The notes: generated by a model from the letters alone, not told the origin. 64,000 nucleotides of DNA from Agrostemma githago (GCA_958450325.1 OY288259.1:28886734-28950733), one strand, 5' to 3'; shown: positions 36,572 through 47,733, counted from the stretch's first letter. A program made the numbers and translations.

Positions 36572-37689
36572 CACCTGTACGAACTTAGTTCGTTTGCAAT
36601 TTAATTATTGATTTTGAAATTGCTTTTGATTTTTGATAATTCGACGGTTTTACCGAATCAGACATAAATATTGCACAATTTGTGTTCGACTTGGATTTTA
36701 TAAATCGCGAATTTTGTTGAATCGAATATAAATATTGTTTAATTTATACCCGATTCTAAATTTGAATACCCATCGTATCACATATTCGATTATTGAATCG
36801 ATATGGGATATTAGAGTGAAATAAAAAAAGATAAATTAATTTTAGTCGCTTTAAATTAATTATCGTGATATGAACAAATCACGTTAATTAATTCATATGA
36901 CTTGATTGTTAGATTCGATATTCAATTATGGAATTGGTATCGAATCTAAAATCGACGCTTTACTTGAATAAAAACTTGATTCTCTCGACTTCTCCGATAT
37001 CGAAATAAATCTCTAGGGATTGTGCTGTCGGATCCGTGTCAACGGGTTTCGACCCCTATTAAAATTGGTTTTTAAAGAAATTGATGATGACGAGAAATAA
37101 TAACGAATTGTTGTTTAATTCAACTTATCTCAATAATCAAATAGTCGGGGTAATGGGATAAGCGACCGACGACGCGTGTGCAGTACACTTGTATATGCGG
37201 TTTTCCTTATCCCACCATCCTTCTTATTCGACACAAATTGATAAGTATTTTAATGTTTTATATTAGTTATTATCAATAGTATGATGCGACGAACGGAATA
37301 ATAGTAAAAGAAATAAAGAAAAAAAACGAAAAAAGGATGAAGAAGATGACGAGGTGAAGGGAAGGAGAAGAGAAGGGTTTTGACACCCTCAACCTACATG
37401 TTCTTGTCTCTGCGCGGACTCGTAACCGTGGCTTCTACACAAGAGTCTTCGAGGTTTTACGTAGGTTAAGTTATGGTGGCTCGGGGTTAATTCCTAAAAC
37501 TAGGTTTTAGGGTTCTTGTTATTATTGAATTGCTAGGGTTTGATTAGAGTTTGTAAAGACGTAGTGTGTGTAAGTGTAGGGTTGCTCTAGGGTTTGTAAA
37601 GTTAGGGTTTGTAAAGAGATTGTAAAGATGTGTAATGTTTTGCATGGGGTTGTTTATATAGGAAGAGCTAGGGCACCCGGTTTAGGGTT

Positions 37690-37800
37690 ACTCGACCGAG
37701 TAGGTGGCTAACTCGGTCGAGTGGCCCGTTATGCCAACCGTCGGGCTCAAAATAGGCCCACTCGATCGAGTGGGTGGGTCACTCGATCGAGTGGCCCAGC
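37690..37800. repeat. Palindrome cluster upstream of the copy B LTR TATA
   Basis: TACTCGACCGAGTA, AACTCGGTCGAGTGG, CCACTCGATCGAGTGG and TCACTCGATCGAGTGG, starting about 30 bases upstream (in LTR sense) of the TATA. Confidence 0.93.
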
Positions 37801-38179
37801 TGGGTCGCGCAAGTCCGTTGACTTTGGACTGTGATTTGTGTTTGATGGATTTTGTGCTTGACTTGGGCTTTTGATGATTGTATGGCTGTTTTGTGTGTCT
37901 CGGAAACGACTTTGACCGGGGTTGACCCAATCGTGAAAATTCGGTTTTATTTCCGGTGCCGATTTTGGCCCAAATTAGTCTTGTTTGACTAGGAATGATC
38001 CACTGGGCCTGGATTTGAGGTCTGTTTGGTGAGATTTGTACTCCGTAAGTGTGTTAGCCAGCGATTAATGGATTTGAGCCCGTATTCGAGCGCGTAGAGA
38101 CACGTTAGCGTCCGATCATCATCGGGTGTTTTTTGGAAACTGCCATAGACACCTGGCGGTCAAAATGCGGGTGTCTACA

Positions 38180-38192
38180 GAGCCCCTACTCT
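38180..38192 (-). promoter_or_regulatory. Polypurine tract of copy B
   Basis: Minus-strand AGAGTAGGGGCTC directly before the LTR start TGTAGACACC. Confidence 0.9.
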
Positions 38193-38734
38193 GACTGAGG
38201 CTTGGACAGGGCGAAAGTCAGAGTAGCTACCAAGCCCGTTAAGACCTGGTAGACTTCTGGTCGGGTCGTTTATAGTCCGTTAGACTCGCGTGAAGGGCTC
38301 GCCAGCCATAAGACAGAAATCGTACCTGCGCTGGATGATCGTACTCTGTGGGGAATTTGGGCTTGTCATGTAAGCCCTGGGTGTGCCTGTGTGTTGGCCC
38401 ATCCCGTGATATCCCGAAAAATGATGCTGGGGAGATTTGATGACCTACATGTCTTTGCTCGAGTCGTACCTGTATAAGTCACATAAAATGCATGCCACAC
38501 GTAGGTAGTAAAATGACTCGTGCTGGGGAAAATGACTCTTTGAATTTTTTGAAAATTTGAAATTTTGAAAATTTTAAAAATTTGAAATTTTGAAATCGAC
38601 TCCTAAAGAAATTAGGAAAGTTCGGGATAATCTCCTTGCTAGTATTGGGACTAGGCTTGTGGGTTAATTCCCTCTTGGAATTTTAGGAAACTTTTCCTAG
38701 AAGTGATATGGAAAGAGATTTGCAAGGCTAATGC
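38193..38734 (+). other. Promoter region of the copy B antisense gene
   Basis: Non-coding, about 540 bases between polypurine tract and TATA. Contains GCGTGAAGGGCTCGCCAGCC (conserved in copy A) and AAATTTTGAAA repeats at 38540-38600. Confidence 0.6.
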
Positions 38735-38742
38735 TATATATA
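38735..38742 (+). promoter_or_regulatory. TATA box of the copy B antisense gene
   Basis: TATATATA inside GCTATATATAGCCC, about 103 bases before the ATG at 38845. Confidence 0.65.
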
Positions 38743-38844
38743 GCCCCCTATGCTCTTGATTTTCTTCATAATTCCATCACAAGAAAATCTTTTTTTTCCC
38801 TTAAGGCAAAAAGAAAGTCTCTTTATCCTCTTAAGAAATCCATC

Positions 38845-40651
38845 ATGGGAATCGATAGATTGAGTGCTATGTTGCAGGCGTGGTCCCGCCAATTTAGGGA
38901 TGCTGATAGGGTGGTCTTGAATCAGACGGGTATAACTCAGTTGTACCCGTTCCGTCAGATGGTGGTTGATCGTTACTTCCTGGATGCATGCTTGGCTTAC
39001 TGGGATGACATATATCATGTCTTTGCTTTCCCTCGGGGCGAAATCTGCCCTTTACCTGAGGAGATTGCAGCTATAGGAGGATGGAACCCGATGCTCCGCC
39101 CTGCCGTCCCGTATTCAGTCCATGACCGGAGGAGGAAGCTTCGAGAATTTTTAGGGCTTTCCCACAATGAGGTGTCTCGCATGACCCAGGATGACAACAC
39201 AGTCTCCTTGATCGATCTGGCTGAAAAGTTCATGAACCCGCACGATGTCCGGGTGAGATCAGTTCATAGCCATAGGGCTTTCTCTTTTTGCATGCTCCAT
39301 GTATATGCCTTTGAGGGTCACATGGATTTATTGTCTTGTGTTGGTCATATCCGTCTGTTAACCGTTGTTGATTTAATGGAGACGGAGCATAGCCCAGCCT
39401 GGCTGATCACGGATGAAATAATCCAAGGCTTGGACAACCGCAAGAGGGATCAGTCCGTTCGTCTCACCGGAAGCACCCGTTTGTTGCAAGTATGTCGAAT
39501 TTTTATTTCCTTTTTTGCTTTTTTCAATTTTTGAATTTTTTCGAGGATTTGGCTACTGCAGTGGGCACTCGATCGAGTCACCCTGGCACTCGACCGAGTG
39601 CCTTCGTAAAAAGCCTTCTGTTTGCTTCCAGTGACTCCACTCGATCGAGTCACCTGGGCACTCGATCGAGTGTCGTCTGCTTCGTCTCAAGATCTAATGC
39701 TTTTGTTTTTTTTGTTTTTTTTTTCAGATTTGGCTTTATGAGAGGCTATCGGTGATAAATCCTCTTCTTGATGCTAGCAACTATCGTCATAACCAACTGA
39801 TGACGAGGAGGCGGGCCATCGATTTTTCTCGCCTGATTAGCCAGAAATATTGGGATGAAGTGCTATCAATCCATGGTGGGCGGTTGATTCGATGGGTTGT
39901 GCCATGGTGGCCCATCTACGTTTGGTCAGGTTTGGACCCGAGGGAGAGGGCCCGTTACCAAGTCATCTTGTCTTTCAACCAAACGGTTCATCTTTACCCG
40001 GATCGCATACTAAGGCAGTATGGACGAACTCAACGGATACCAGAAATAGAGGCAATTGTGAGTGACCCTACCCAATTGACTGATGTGATGTGCGATACTT
40101 TGGCTCAAAGGTGGTACACCCGACATACTTGGCCCATTCCCAAATCTCGGCATTCAATCTGGGTTTCGGACTCATATGTGAAGTGGACCAAAGCAGGTGA
40201 TGCTAAGGCCCGAGCTGCTTTGAAGGTTGATGAAGCTTTCGACCTGCTGAGAAGGGAGCAAGCTAAAGACAACAGAGGGTTCTATGATGAGGGAGACACT
40301 CCAGCTACCCTAGTTCGTCTAATGTCCGGACAAAAGAAGAAGGCAAAGACTCAAGCTGAAGGGTCCGGTGCTAAAGGTGCTCGGGGGAAAGTGGGCCCCC
40401 AGACGGACTTGGAAAGGAGACTGGGCCCTAGACTAGTCGTGCAGGACCGACTCGGCCCACGGGATAGGCTACTTGAGCATGTGTGGGCCCGACTTGGGCC
40501 GAAGACTGTGATTGAAGACCCGTCATCCAGGAAGCGGGCTCGTGCTAAGGAGGTTCCCCTGGTGATTAGGGAACGCTCATCCCCACCTCGACGACCTCGG
40601 GCTCCACGCGACCCGAAGGACAAGGGAAAGGGGAAGATGCCGGGATATTAG
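38845..40651 (+). CDS. Antisense plant-mobile-domain protein of copy B, two exons, intact
   Basis: Exon 1 38845-39489 (215 codons), intron 39490-39727 (TTGCAA/GTATGT to TTTTTTTCAG), exon 2 39728-40651; 522 residues when spliced, with no stop or frameshift. I chose the ATG at 38845 (MGIDRLSAMLQAWSRQFRD) over the in-frame one at 38731 because copy A starts there and the TATA lies at 38735. Motifs: HVFAFPRGEICPLPEEIAAI, RRKLREFLGLSHNEVSRM and HRAFSFCMLHVYAF in exon 1; IWLYERLS and VVPWWPIYVW in exon 2; then a long basic, Arg/Pro/Lys-rich tail ending KGKGKMPGY. This is the plant mobile domain of MAIN/MAIL1-type nuclear proteins. Extra ORFs, some antisense, are known in Tat elements. The intact frame next to a damaged pol suggests recent activity or selection. 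Its role in the element is unknown. Confidence 0.88.
39490..39727 (+). repeat. Intron of the copy B antisense gene with palindrome cluster
   Basis: Units CACTCGATCGAGTCA, GGCACTCGACCGAGTGCC, CCACTCGATCGAGTCA and GCACTCGATCGAGTGTC at 39566-39672. A pyrimidine-rich end (39700-39727) leads to the acceptor. Confidence 0.9.
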
Positions 40652-41021
40652 TCTCCTATTTTATTTTTTGAATATTATTATTAATTTTATGGTGCGTTTT
40701 TTTTTTTTTTTATTCCCGAGTTTATCGAGATATTAATAAAGACGTATTATTGAATACCGTTCCTGTCTTTTCGTTTTTTGCAGTGGTTGTACCCTTTTGA
40801 GGGGTTGCCTACGTATCCACAATTAGCGGAATCAAACCAACCGTAGTTCAAAATTTGATTTGACTGATTTTTTTTGCAATTTTCGAAATACATCAAGATT
40901 ATTAATTCGAGATGTGCGACGGTAGAATAGTTAATTCTAACTTATTGACTTGTCTAAAATTTTGAAAATTTATAAAAAGACTAAGTTTTATAAATTTTTG
41001 CAAATGACATTGAGATTGGGC
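40652..41021. other. Spacer between copy B pol and the antisense gene
   Basis: AT-rich, non-coding; two gene ends converge here. Contains a T run at 40699-40712 and the GAGGGGTTGCCTACGTATCC block shared with copy A. Confidence 0.7.
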
Positions 41022-43013
41022 TTATGGGTAGTAGCGCTTCAGCTGGTCCAAGTTGGTCGGGTTGACGAACTCATTACCGTCCAGGTCCGTTAGCATCACC
41101 GCTCCTCCCGATAAGATTTTCTTGACTAAGTATGACCCAGCCCAATTGGGTTTGAATTTTCCCCTTGGGTCAACCGACAGTAAGGCACGAACCGATTTTA
41201 GGACCAAATCACCTTCTTTGATTTTCCTGGGCCTAACTCTTTTGTTGAAAGCCCGTTGGATTCTCTTTTGATACACTTGAATATTATTGAGGGCCCGGGA
41301 TCGCCGTTCGTCTAGTAAGACTAGCAAATCGTATCGGGCTTGGACCCAATCCGCTTCGGGTACCTGGCTTTCAAGCAATATTCTTAGGAATGGTACTTCC
41401 AGCTCAACTGGTTGGACTGCTTCCATTCCATATGTCAGGTAATATGGAGTTGCTCCAGTTGCGGTGCGAATTGAAGTTCGGTATCCCCATAGGGCGAAGG
41501 GTATTTGGTCGGGCCAGTCCCGATAATTCTCAGCCATCTTTTTTAGTATGGTGACAATTGTTTTGTTGGGCGCTTCTACCGCTCCATTTGTTTGGGGTCG
41601 GTAAGGTGAAGACGTATGCCTCTGAATTTTGTATTTCGCCAGTAACGCAGTGGTTTCAGCTTGGAAATGGGTCCCGTGATCACTGATAAATTCATGCGGG
41701 ATCCCGTATCGGCATATGATCTTATTTTGGATAAATTTGGCCACGTGCTTGGCGTTCAAGACACGGTATGACTCGGCTTCTACCCATTTGGTGAAGTAGT
41801 CGATGGCCAACAAGATGAAGCAGTGTCCTCCCGTCCCGGAAGGATGTACTTTCCCAATTATGTCTATACCCCATGTCGAAAATGGCCATGGTGATGTCAT
41901 GGTATATAATAGGGAGGAAGGCATATGTTGTACATTACCAAAGATCTGAAAGTTATGGCAGTGCTTGACGTATAACTGGCAGTCTGTTTCCATGGTGTTC
42001 CAGTAGTATCCGAGACTCATGATTTTACGGGATAGCATATGGGCGTTCATATGCGGACCATTTTCACCGTCGTGGACCTCGGCCATGACCTTTTCAGCTT
42101 GTATCTTGTCGATGCATAGGAAGAGAGCCCCATGTGCCGTCTTTTTGTACAATTGTCCGTCATCAGTACGAACGAATTGGGTTGCCAATCTTCGTAGGGC
42201 CTTTTTGGCCCAATTTTCAGCTCCAGCGGGATATTCTCCCGTTGTCAGGTAGGTTAGGACGGCTTGATACCAAGGTTCTTGGTCAGTTATCTCGATATCT
42301 TGAATGGCATGAATGTAGGCCGGCTCTGACCGCGTTTCGACACAGATTGGCATGCTGATCAGGTGGTCCGGGATGTTCAGTAAAGATGCTAATTTGGAAA
42401 GTGAATCTGCAAACTGATTTTCTTCCCGAGGCAGGTAGATGTATTCTACTTTCTGGAATTGTTTCTCTAGAACCCTTACTCGTGCTTGGTAAGCCACGAG
42501 ATTGGCGTTCCGAGTTTTCCATTTTTGGAGTGCTTGATTGATGACCAATGACGAATCACCGTGGACCCGGAGGTTCGTTACCCCTAAATCAGCGGCGGCT
42601 TGCAACCCGTGAATGCATGCTTCGTATTCGGCTGCGTTGTTGGTCACGTCGAAGTCCAACTTGATGGATAAGGGAGTGTGTTCCCCTCGGGGTGAGATTA
42701 ACAGAATTCCAACCCCAAATCCTCGGAAGTTGGATGCCCCGTCAAAATACAAATCCCATGTCTCAGTATCGGTATGGAATATGTCTTCATCAGAAAAGGC
42801 CCATGTATCAGTGTGGCCTTCTTCGGATATGGGGCTGTCAGCGAGGAACTCGGCAACTACCCGGCCTTTGATGGCTTTTAATGGTACGAACTTGAGGTCG
42901 AACTCGGATAACATTAAAGTCCATCTTGACATCCTGCCGTTGAGGATGGGCTTCTCGAATAAGTACTTGATTGGATCCATTTTGGATAAAACATGTACTT
43001 CGTGACTGAGCAT
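41022..43013 (-). CDS. pol: Copy B pol, C-terminal part: RNase H and integrase (open frame of 663 codons)
   Basis: Residue positions count from the base after the stop at 43014. The second, archaeal-type RNase H of Tat elements: D91 in LYFDGASNFRG, E131 in NNAAEYEACIHG, D153 in HGDSSLVINQ, D203 in ENQFADSLSKLA. Integrase: the zinc region ends VKHCHNF, so the last cysteine of the HHCC set is replaced by Phe at about 355; catalytic D384 (STWGIDIIG), D445 (FISDHGTHF), E480 (TNGAVEAPNKT); C-terminal domain to NPTNLDQLKRYYP. It is in the same frame as the RT part, separated only by a TAG. The open frame is long, but the Phe change argues against full activity. Confidence 0.9.
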   Translation of the reverse strand: MLSHEVHVLSKMDPIKYLFEKPILNGRMSRWTLMLSEFDLKFVPLKAIKGRVVAEFLADSPISEEGHTDTWAFSDEDIFHTDTETWDLYFDGASNFRGFGVGILLISPRGEHTPLSIKLDFDVTNNAAEYEACIHGLQAAADLGVTNLRVHGDSSLVINQALQKWKTRNANLVAYQARVRVLEKQFQKVEYIYLPREENQFADSLSKLASLLNIPDHLISMPICVETRSEPAYIHAIQDIEITDQEPWYQAVLTYLTTGEYPAGAENWAKKALRRLATQFVRTDDGQLYKKTAHGALFLCIDKIQAEKVMAEVHDGENGPHMNAHMLSRKIMSLGYYWNTMETDCQLYVKHCHNFQIFGNVQHMPSSLLYTMTSPWPFSTWGIDIIGKVHPSGTGGHCFILLAIDYFTKWVEAESYRVLNAKHVAKFIQNKIICRYGIPHEFISDHGTHFQAETTALLAKYKIQRHTSSPYRPQTNGAVEAPNKTIVTILKKMAENYRDWPDQIPFALWGYRTSIRTATGATPYYLTYGMEAVQPVELEVPFLRILLESQVPEADWVQARYDLLVLLDERRSRALNNIQVYQKRIQRAFNKRVRPRKIKEGDLVLKSVRALLSVDPRGKFKPNWAGSYLVKKILSGGAVMLTDLDGNEFVNPTNLDQLKRYYP

Positions 43014-44471
43014 CTAGTGTCTGAGCTTTTTAGTGGCCCAAACCAAAGCTAGGCACGTTTTCTCGAGCATGGTGTACTTGCATTCATACTTGAGGAACTT
43101 TTTACTGATGTAGTAAATAGCCCGTTCTTCTGAATCAACTGTCTGGGCCAGGATAGCCCCCATGGCTGACTCGGTCGTTGTTAGGTATAACGACAGAGGT
43201 AAACCGTGTTGAGGTGGCATTAGTACCGGCGGAGCAGACAGGATCTCCTTGATCTTGTCGAAAGCCGCTTGACATTTGTCGTCCCATAGCACCCGTTCCC
43301 CAATCTTCAGTTTCTTGAAAATGAGCTCACATACCATGGTTAGTTTTGAAATGAAATGGCTGATGTACTGGACTTTTCCGAGAAACCCCCTTATTTCCTT
43401 TTCGGTCTTGGGTGGTTGCATCTCAGTGATGGCCTTGATTTTGGCTGGCTCGACCTCGATGCCGCGTTGGCTAACGATATGGCCCAGTAATTTGCCTGAC
43501 GTTACCCCAAAACTGCATTTCTGTGGGTTCAGTCTCATGTTGTATTTACGTAGTCGGGCGAAGAACTTTCTTAGGGCCGGAATGTGCCCGCTTCGGTCCT
43601 TGGATTTGACGATCATATCGTCCACATAGACTTCCACCTCCTTATGCATCATGTCATGCAATAAGGTGGTGGCGGTCCGTTGATAAGTGGCTCCAGCGTT
43701 GATAAGCCCGAATGGCATGACGGTGTAACAGTAAGTACCCATATCCTCTTCTTCCATTTTGATCTGATTGTATCCGGCATACCCGTCCATGAACGATAGA
43801 AGGGCATGATCGGCCGTATTATCCACCAATATGTCGATGTGTGGTAACGGAAAATCGTCTTTTGGTCTGGCCTTGTTTAGGTCCCGGAAATCCACGCATA
43901 CTCGCACCTTGCCGTCCTTCTTGGGTACCGGCACGATGTTTGCAACCCAGTCTGGATATTCAGACACTTGTATAAAACCCGCTTTGAATTGTTTATCGAC
44001 CTCTTCCTTGACTTTAAGAGACCATTCGGGCTTCATTCTTCTGAGCTTCTGTTTTACCGGTTTGCACCCATCTTTAATGGGTATTCGGTGTTCTGCTATT
44101 TCTCGATCTATTCCCGGCATGTCCTTGTAGGACCATGCAAATTCGTCTTTAAATTCTAGGAGGAGGTCTGTGAACTGTTGTCTCTCCTCTGGATCTAAAG
44201 ATAGGCCCAACTTAAGCATATGGGGCTCTAAAGTGGTTCCTACGTTGATGGACTCGGTGTCTTCAATTACCGGATCTTGGGATTCCCTTTGCTCGAGCTG
44301 CTCGACTAGATGCCGTGGTAGAGGTACCTGTTCGTCGGGTTTTTCAATGTCATTGCATATAAAATTTTTGAAATTGAGAAAATTTTGGAAATAAGACAAG
44401 TCGTAAGCAGAACGGTGTTCGTTATTATTATTGATGGTAAATTTGGAAAATAGCTCGAATAGAGCTGCCAT
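43014..44471 (-). pseudogene. pol: Copy B pol, RT part (485 codons), ends at an in-frame TAG
   Basis: Residues from MAALFELF at 44471. RT motifs: VRVCVDFRDLNKARPK (189-204), FMDGYAGYNQIKM (227-239), CYTVMPFGLINAGATY (248-263), VEVYVDDMIVKS (279-290), FLGKVQYISHF, and the first RNase H side (DSEERAIYYISKKFL). Between EEDM and GTYCY about nine residues seen in copy A (KTTFTTPW) are missing, an in-frame loss in a conserved RT strand, so the enzyme is probably dead. The TAG at 43016-43014 replaces the Tyr present in copy A (KKLRHYMLS). Upstream, the frame continues without a break to the TGA at 44564-44562. Confidence 0.92.
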
Positions 44472-45853
44472 CTGATCATTGGTCAGTGGCGGGATAGGGA
44501 GAGGTCTTGGGACAAGCCCCGAGACCTCAGTGGCTAAGGGAAAAGGGGTTACAGACTCGACTCAAGCACCAGACCCTCTAAACTCGGACTCAGACTCCGA
44601 CTCTGACTCTGATTCAGACTCGGACTCGGACTCGGTATCCGGCATGTCTCGCTCGCCGGTGGTCAGCTTGTAGACCCGTCCTTGACTGTCGGTCCATTTT
44701 ATGGTCTTCCTCCAAGCCCTCTTCTCGGTGTTGGTGCTGACCTCGGTGATTACCTTAATTGGGTCGAACCGATCGCTGTGGAGGATCAAGTTGACCAAGT
44801 CATCTTTTGGAGCAGGGACAGTCTTGTCTTCTCCAAATAAAAGCCCCAACACGGGCTCGGAGTCGCTTTCACCTTTCTTCGACTCTGCTTGGATGATGGT
44901 GAATATATCATCGGGGATATAGTTGCATTCCCGAGCCGTTTTGGTCTCTGGATATGTGATGGTGGGTTGGTAGAGGCCTACTTGAATAGCTCCGAAGACT
45001 GGAGTGACAAATTTGATTGCATAGGCCCGGCCCACATTCTCCGAGCTTATAGTATATCCCAATCCGAGTTGGTATTCTGCATTGTCTAGGACCTCGATGA
45101 TCTTCCCCACCGGAAGATATGGTCTTGAGGTAGCTCCGGGTAGGTAACCCAGATTTTGTAGCATCGTGTCGATGCTAGGAGCGAAGTAGGGTTTGAAGAG
45201 ATATTCATCCTCGATCATACCCACGAAGTCGAATCCTCGTGGTTCGGCCCGGTTCGTGGCATTCCAGCTAGCCACGTTTATTGGGGTCGCCTCCAGCGTG
45301 ATGATACTGTCTTTGAGTGACATCTTGACTTTTCGGTGGAGGGTAGATGATACGGCCTTGACTGCGTGGATCCAAGGCCTTCCTAGTAAGAGGTTCAATG
45401 ATGAGGTGACATCTATCACCTGGAGTTCCAGCTCCTTTTCGATTGGGCCCGTTATGATCTTCAATTTAACGGCCCCGGCAACAGGTTTTGGGCTTCCATC
45501 GAAGGCGTGAATAGTTTGCGCTGTCGGGAGATAGTCGGCATCAGTGATGCCGAGGGCCCTAGCGGTCCTTAGGGGTAGGACGTTCACGGCTGATCCATCA
45601 TCTATGAGAGTCATCGGGAGGTACTTACCCTTGCAGATGACCGTGATATATAGGGCCAGATTGTGATTAGGCCCAAAGGGTGGCAGATCAGATTCGGAGA
45701 AGGTTATCAGCGAGCCTTCTTCTTTGGATTTGCCTTTAAGGTAGGGCATAATGGTGGCTACCATTTCAGCGGGGGTAGCTTCTGAGTCGACCTTGATTTC
45801 ATCGAGAGCCTTAGTCAGTGCTTCCCGATGAGCCTGTGAGCTAACCAGTAGTT
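44472..45853 (-). pseudogene. Copy B protease and linker
   Basis: Open from the D insertion point at 45853 to the TGA at 44564-44562, then in frame to RT. Contains the aspartic protease IDDGSAVNVLPLRTARALGI, ELQVIDVTSSLNLLLGRPWI, then the conserved VTPVFGAIQVGLYQP and ECNYIPDDIF. The linker ends in an (SE)n run (44584-44637), expanded relative to copy A. The TGA falls in the stretch after that run and is the only stop between protease and RT. The RT start at 44471 is an internal methionine in the same frame, so the natural product is one polyprotein. Confidence 0.9.
44584..44637 (-). repeat. Hexamer repeat coding (Ser-Glu)n
   Basis: About nine units of GACTCN/GANTCN, giving about ten SE dipeptides. 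Copy A has only about four with interruptions (22755-22790). Confidence 0.9.
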
Positions 45854-45858
45854 GCCAT

Positions 45859-47478
45859 TGATAAGTGTCATTTGTAGTGCCTATTTCGTAGTGTTTTGGT
45901 CCCATTTTCCTTGTGGAATCGCTCCTTGGGAGCGGTTTATGGGCTTCTTATGCTTCCTTTAGTTCGTTTCAGGTTCCCGAGACCAATTTGGAAGAGTTGG
46001 AGCGATTCCGACTCGATACATACACTTTTCGGAGCCAACGAAGTTAAGGAACGATGACTCGATGCCTTGGAGTCGACCCCGAGACCTTGGGACCCAATCC
46101 CGAGCCTACGAGACCCGATCCCGAGTCCCGAGAATCGGTGAGAAGCCCATGAGAACCAAGGAGGGACCAAAAAGATTATAATGGAGGCCTACAAGGCTCA
46201 TCCCGTTCGGGATGAGGTGCACAAACAAGGAGGTTGCTGTGAAGAGCCGTCTCGGCCGAGACCAACCTTGTCTCGGTCGGGACCATCCCTTCCCGACCGG
46301 GACCACCCCGTCTCGGCCGGGACGGGCCTGCTGCAGCTCCGCTTTGTTTCTTTCTTCTCCTTTCCACTTGTAACCCTATATATACCCCCCTCTTGTATTA
46401 AGACACCATCATATGTTATATCCTTAAAACCCTAGACTACTTTAGGTTAGATTAGCTTAGATTAGAGTAGATTAGTCGGTAATTAGAAGTTAATCTTAGA
46501 TTAGTACTTGTATTAAGGGAATTCTTCAAGATCCACTCAAGATTGACAACCTTGGGTGTTTGTTTTGGGTTTTCTTTATTAATGCAAGTTTTGTTCTTTC
46601 CTCTTCACTAGTTTGGTACAATCTTCTTCTCCTTTTACTCTTAATCCATTTTTGTTTATCAAGTTTGAATCTTTGTTCATTGTTATGTTTGATGTTCATA
46701 GTTTTTACTAGTATCTTCATGTTTGTTTAGTTTCTTATGATGATTCTCCTTGTTAGTGTTAGTTTTAGGTTAGATATGTTGGAGTAGTGTTCTTGCTAGG
46801 GTTAGTAGGGTGATTAGGGTGTTAATTGGGTGATTAAGGGTTTGTTGGAGATGTGGGTGGAAGATTTGGGTTTCCTCTTGGATAGATGCACATCACATGT
46901 TTGTTGAAATGCTTGAATGACTACGTAGTTGCAAATGCTTGTTTTTCTTGCCTTTCTCTTGTGGGTAATAGTTTGTTTGTGGGTTCGGTTCCCTCGCTAA
47001 GTTGCGAGAGCCCGGTGAGGATGACCCCTAGGTCGGTCTAAGTAGCGAGAGCCCGGATTCGACCTAGGCCACTATAGCGCGCTAGAACCCCGTTTGTTAT
47101 GTGTGTCGCCGAGATGGGTTCTAGGTGGAACCTCTAGGTAGGTCTAAGTTGCGAGAGCCCGGAGCAACCTAGATTACCCTACTACCTCCTTCACTCTAGT
47201 TCTCCCTTGACCATTCCGTTACCCCTTTGACCCCGACCTAATCCTAGCCCGTTCTCCTTTGTTTGCTTTCTCCTTAGCCTTAGTGTAGTCTAGTTTTCTT
47301 TCCTCTCTATCATTCTTAGTTTAGTTTAGCTCGTTAACTTAGTCTCGTTTTTAGGCGGACCTAGTCTAGGCTATACATTACCGTCCCCGTGGATTCGACC
47401 CGACTTACCCTATCTACCGTAGGAATAGCCGGTTATATTATTGACGGTTGGGATTCCGCGACAAATCCCTTACCATCA
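45859..47478 (+). repeat. 5' LTR of D, 1620 bp
   Basis: TGATAAGTGTCA to CCTTACCATCA. TATA (TATATATA) near 46378-46385. Lacks one CCCATTCGGG unit and flanks that the 3' LTR has. Confidence 0.95.
46197..46325. repeat. Palindrome cluster in the D 5' LTR
   Basis: TCCCGTTCGGGA, TCTCGGCCGAGA, TCTCGGTCGGGA, TCCCGACCGGGA and TCTCGGCCGGGA; ends about 55 bases before the TATA. Confidence 0.93.
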
Positions 47479-47481
47479 ATT

Positions 47482-47499
47482 TGGCGCCGTTGCCGGGGA
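47482..47499 (+). promoter_or_regulatory. Primer binding site of D, tRNA-Asp type
   Basis: TGGCGCCGTTGCCGGGGA, complementary to the 3' end of plant tRNA-Asp, three bases after the LTR. Confidence 0.92.
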
Positions 47500-47733
47500 C
47501 GGTGCTAGTTTGGAATTTGTTTTCCTATTTGCTTGACTTAGTCTTTGTGTTTGTGTTTTTCTTTTTTCTTTTTGTTACTTTGCTTCTTGTGTGTGTGTGG
47601 TTTATTTCTCTCTTGTCTAGTGCCCAAAAAGCACTAGACTTCTCACGTTTGTTCTTAGTCTACAATTTGTGCTTAGAGGTGGTGATTATCTTCTTCTTGC
47701 AACTCAAAGCCGCTTAAACGGACGGTTGCTAGA

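Larger units (their letters stand above)
35542..38179 (-). repeat. 3' LTR of copy B, 2638 bp
   Basis: Nearly identical to 56246-58862. Has one extra palindrome unit in the upstream cluster (37756-37790), which the 5' LTR lacks. TATA TATATAAA near 37663-37655 on the minus strand. Confidence 0.96.

Noticed and set aside
37500..37640. Telomere-like AGGGTTT repeats
   Set aside because: The words AGGGTTTGTAAAG recur a few times without the regular seven-base period, inside a transcribed LTR leader; probably just LTR sequence.
42019..45510. Rightward frames opposite copy B pol
   Set aside because: Shadows of the real leftward pol and protease frames.
46106..46435. Open frames inside the D LTRs (also 52125-52641, 10341-10523, 62561-62899)
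   Set aside because: They translate the palindrome clusters and promoter sequence, in both directions, and are not conserved as protein.
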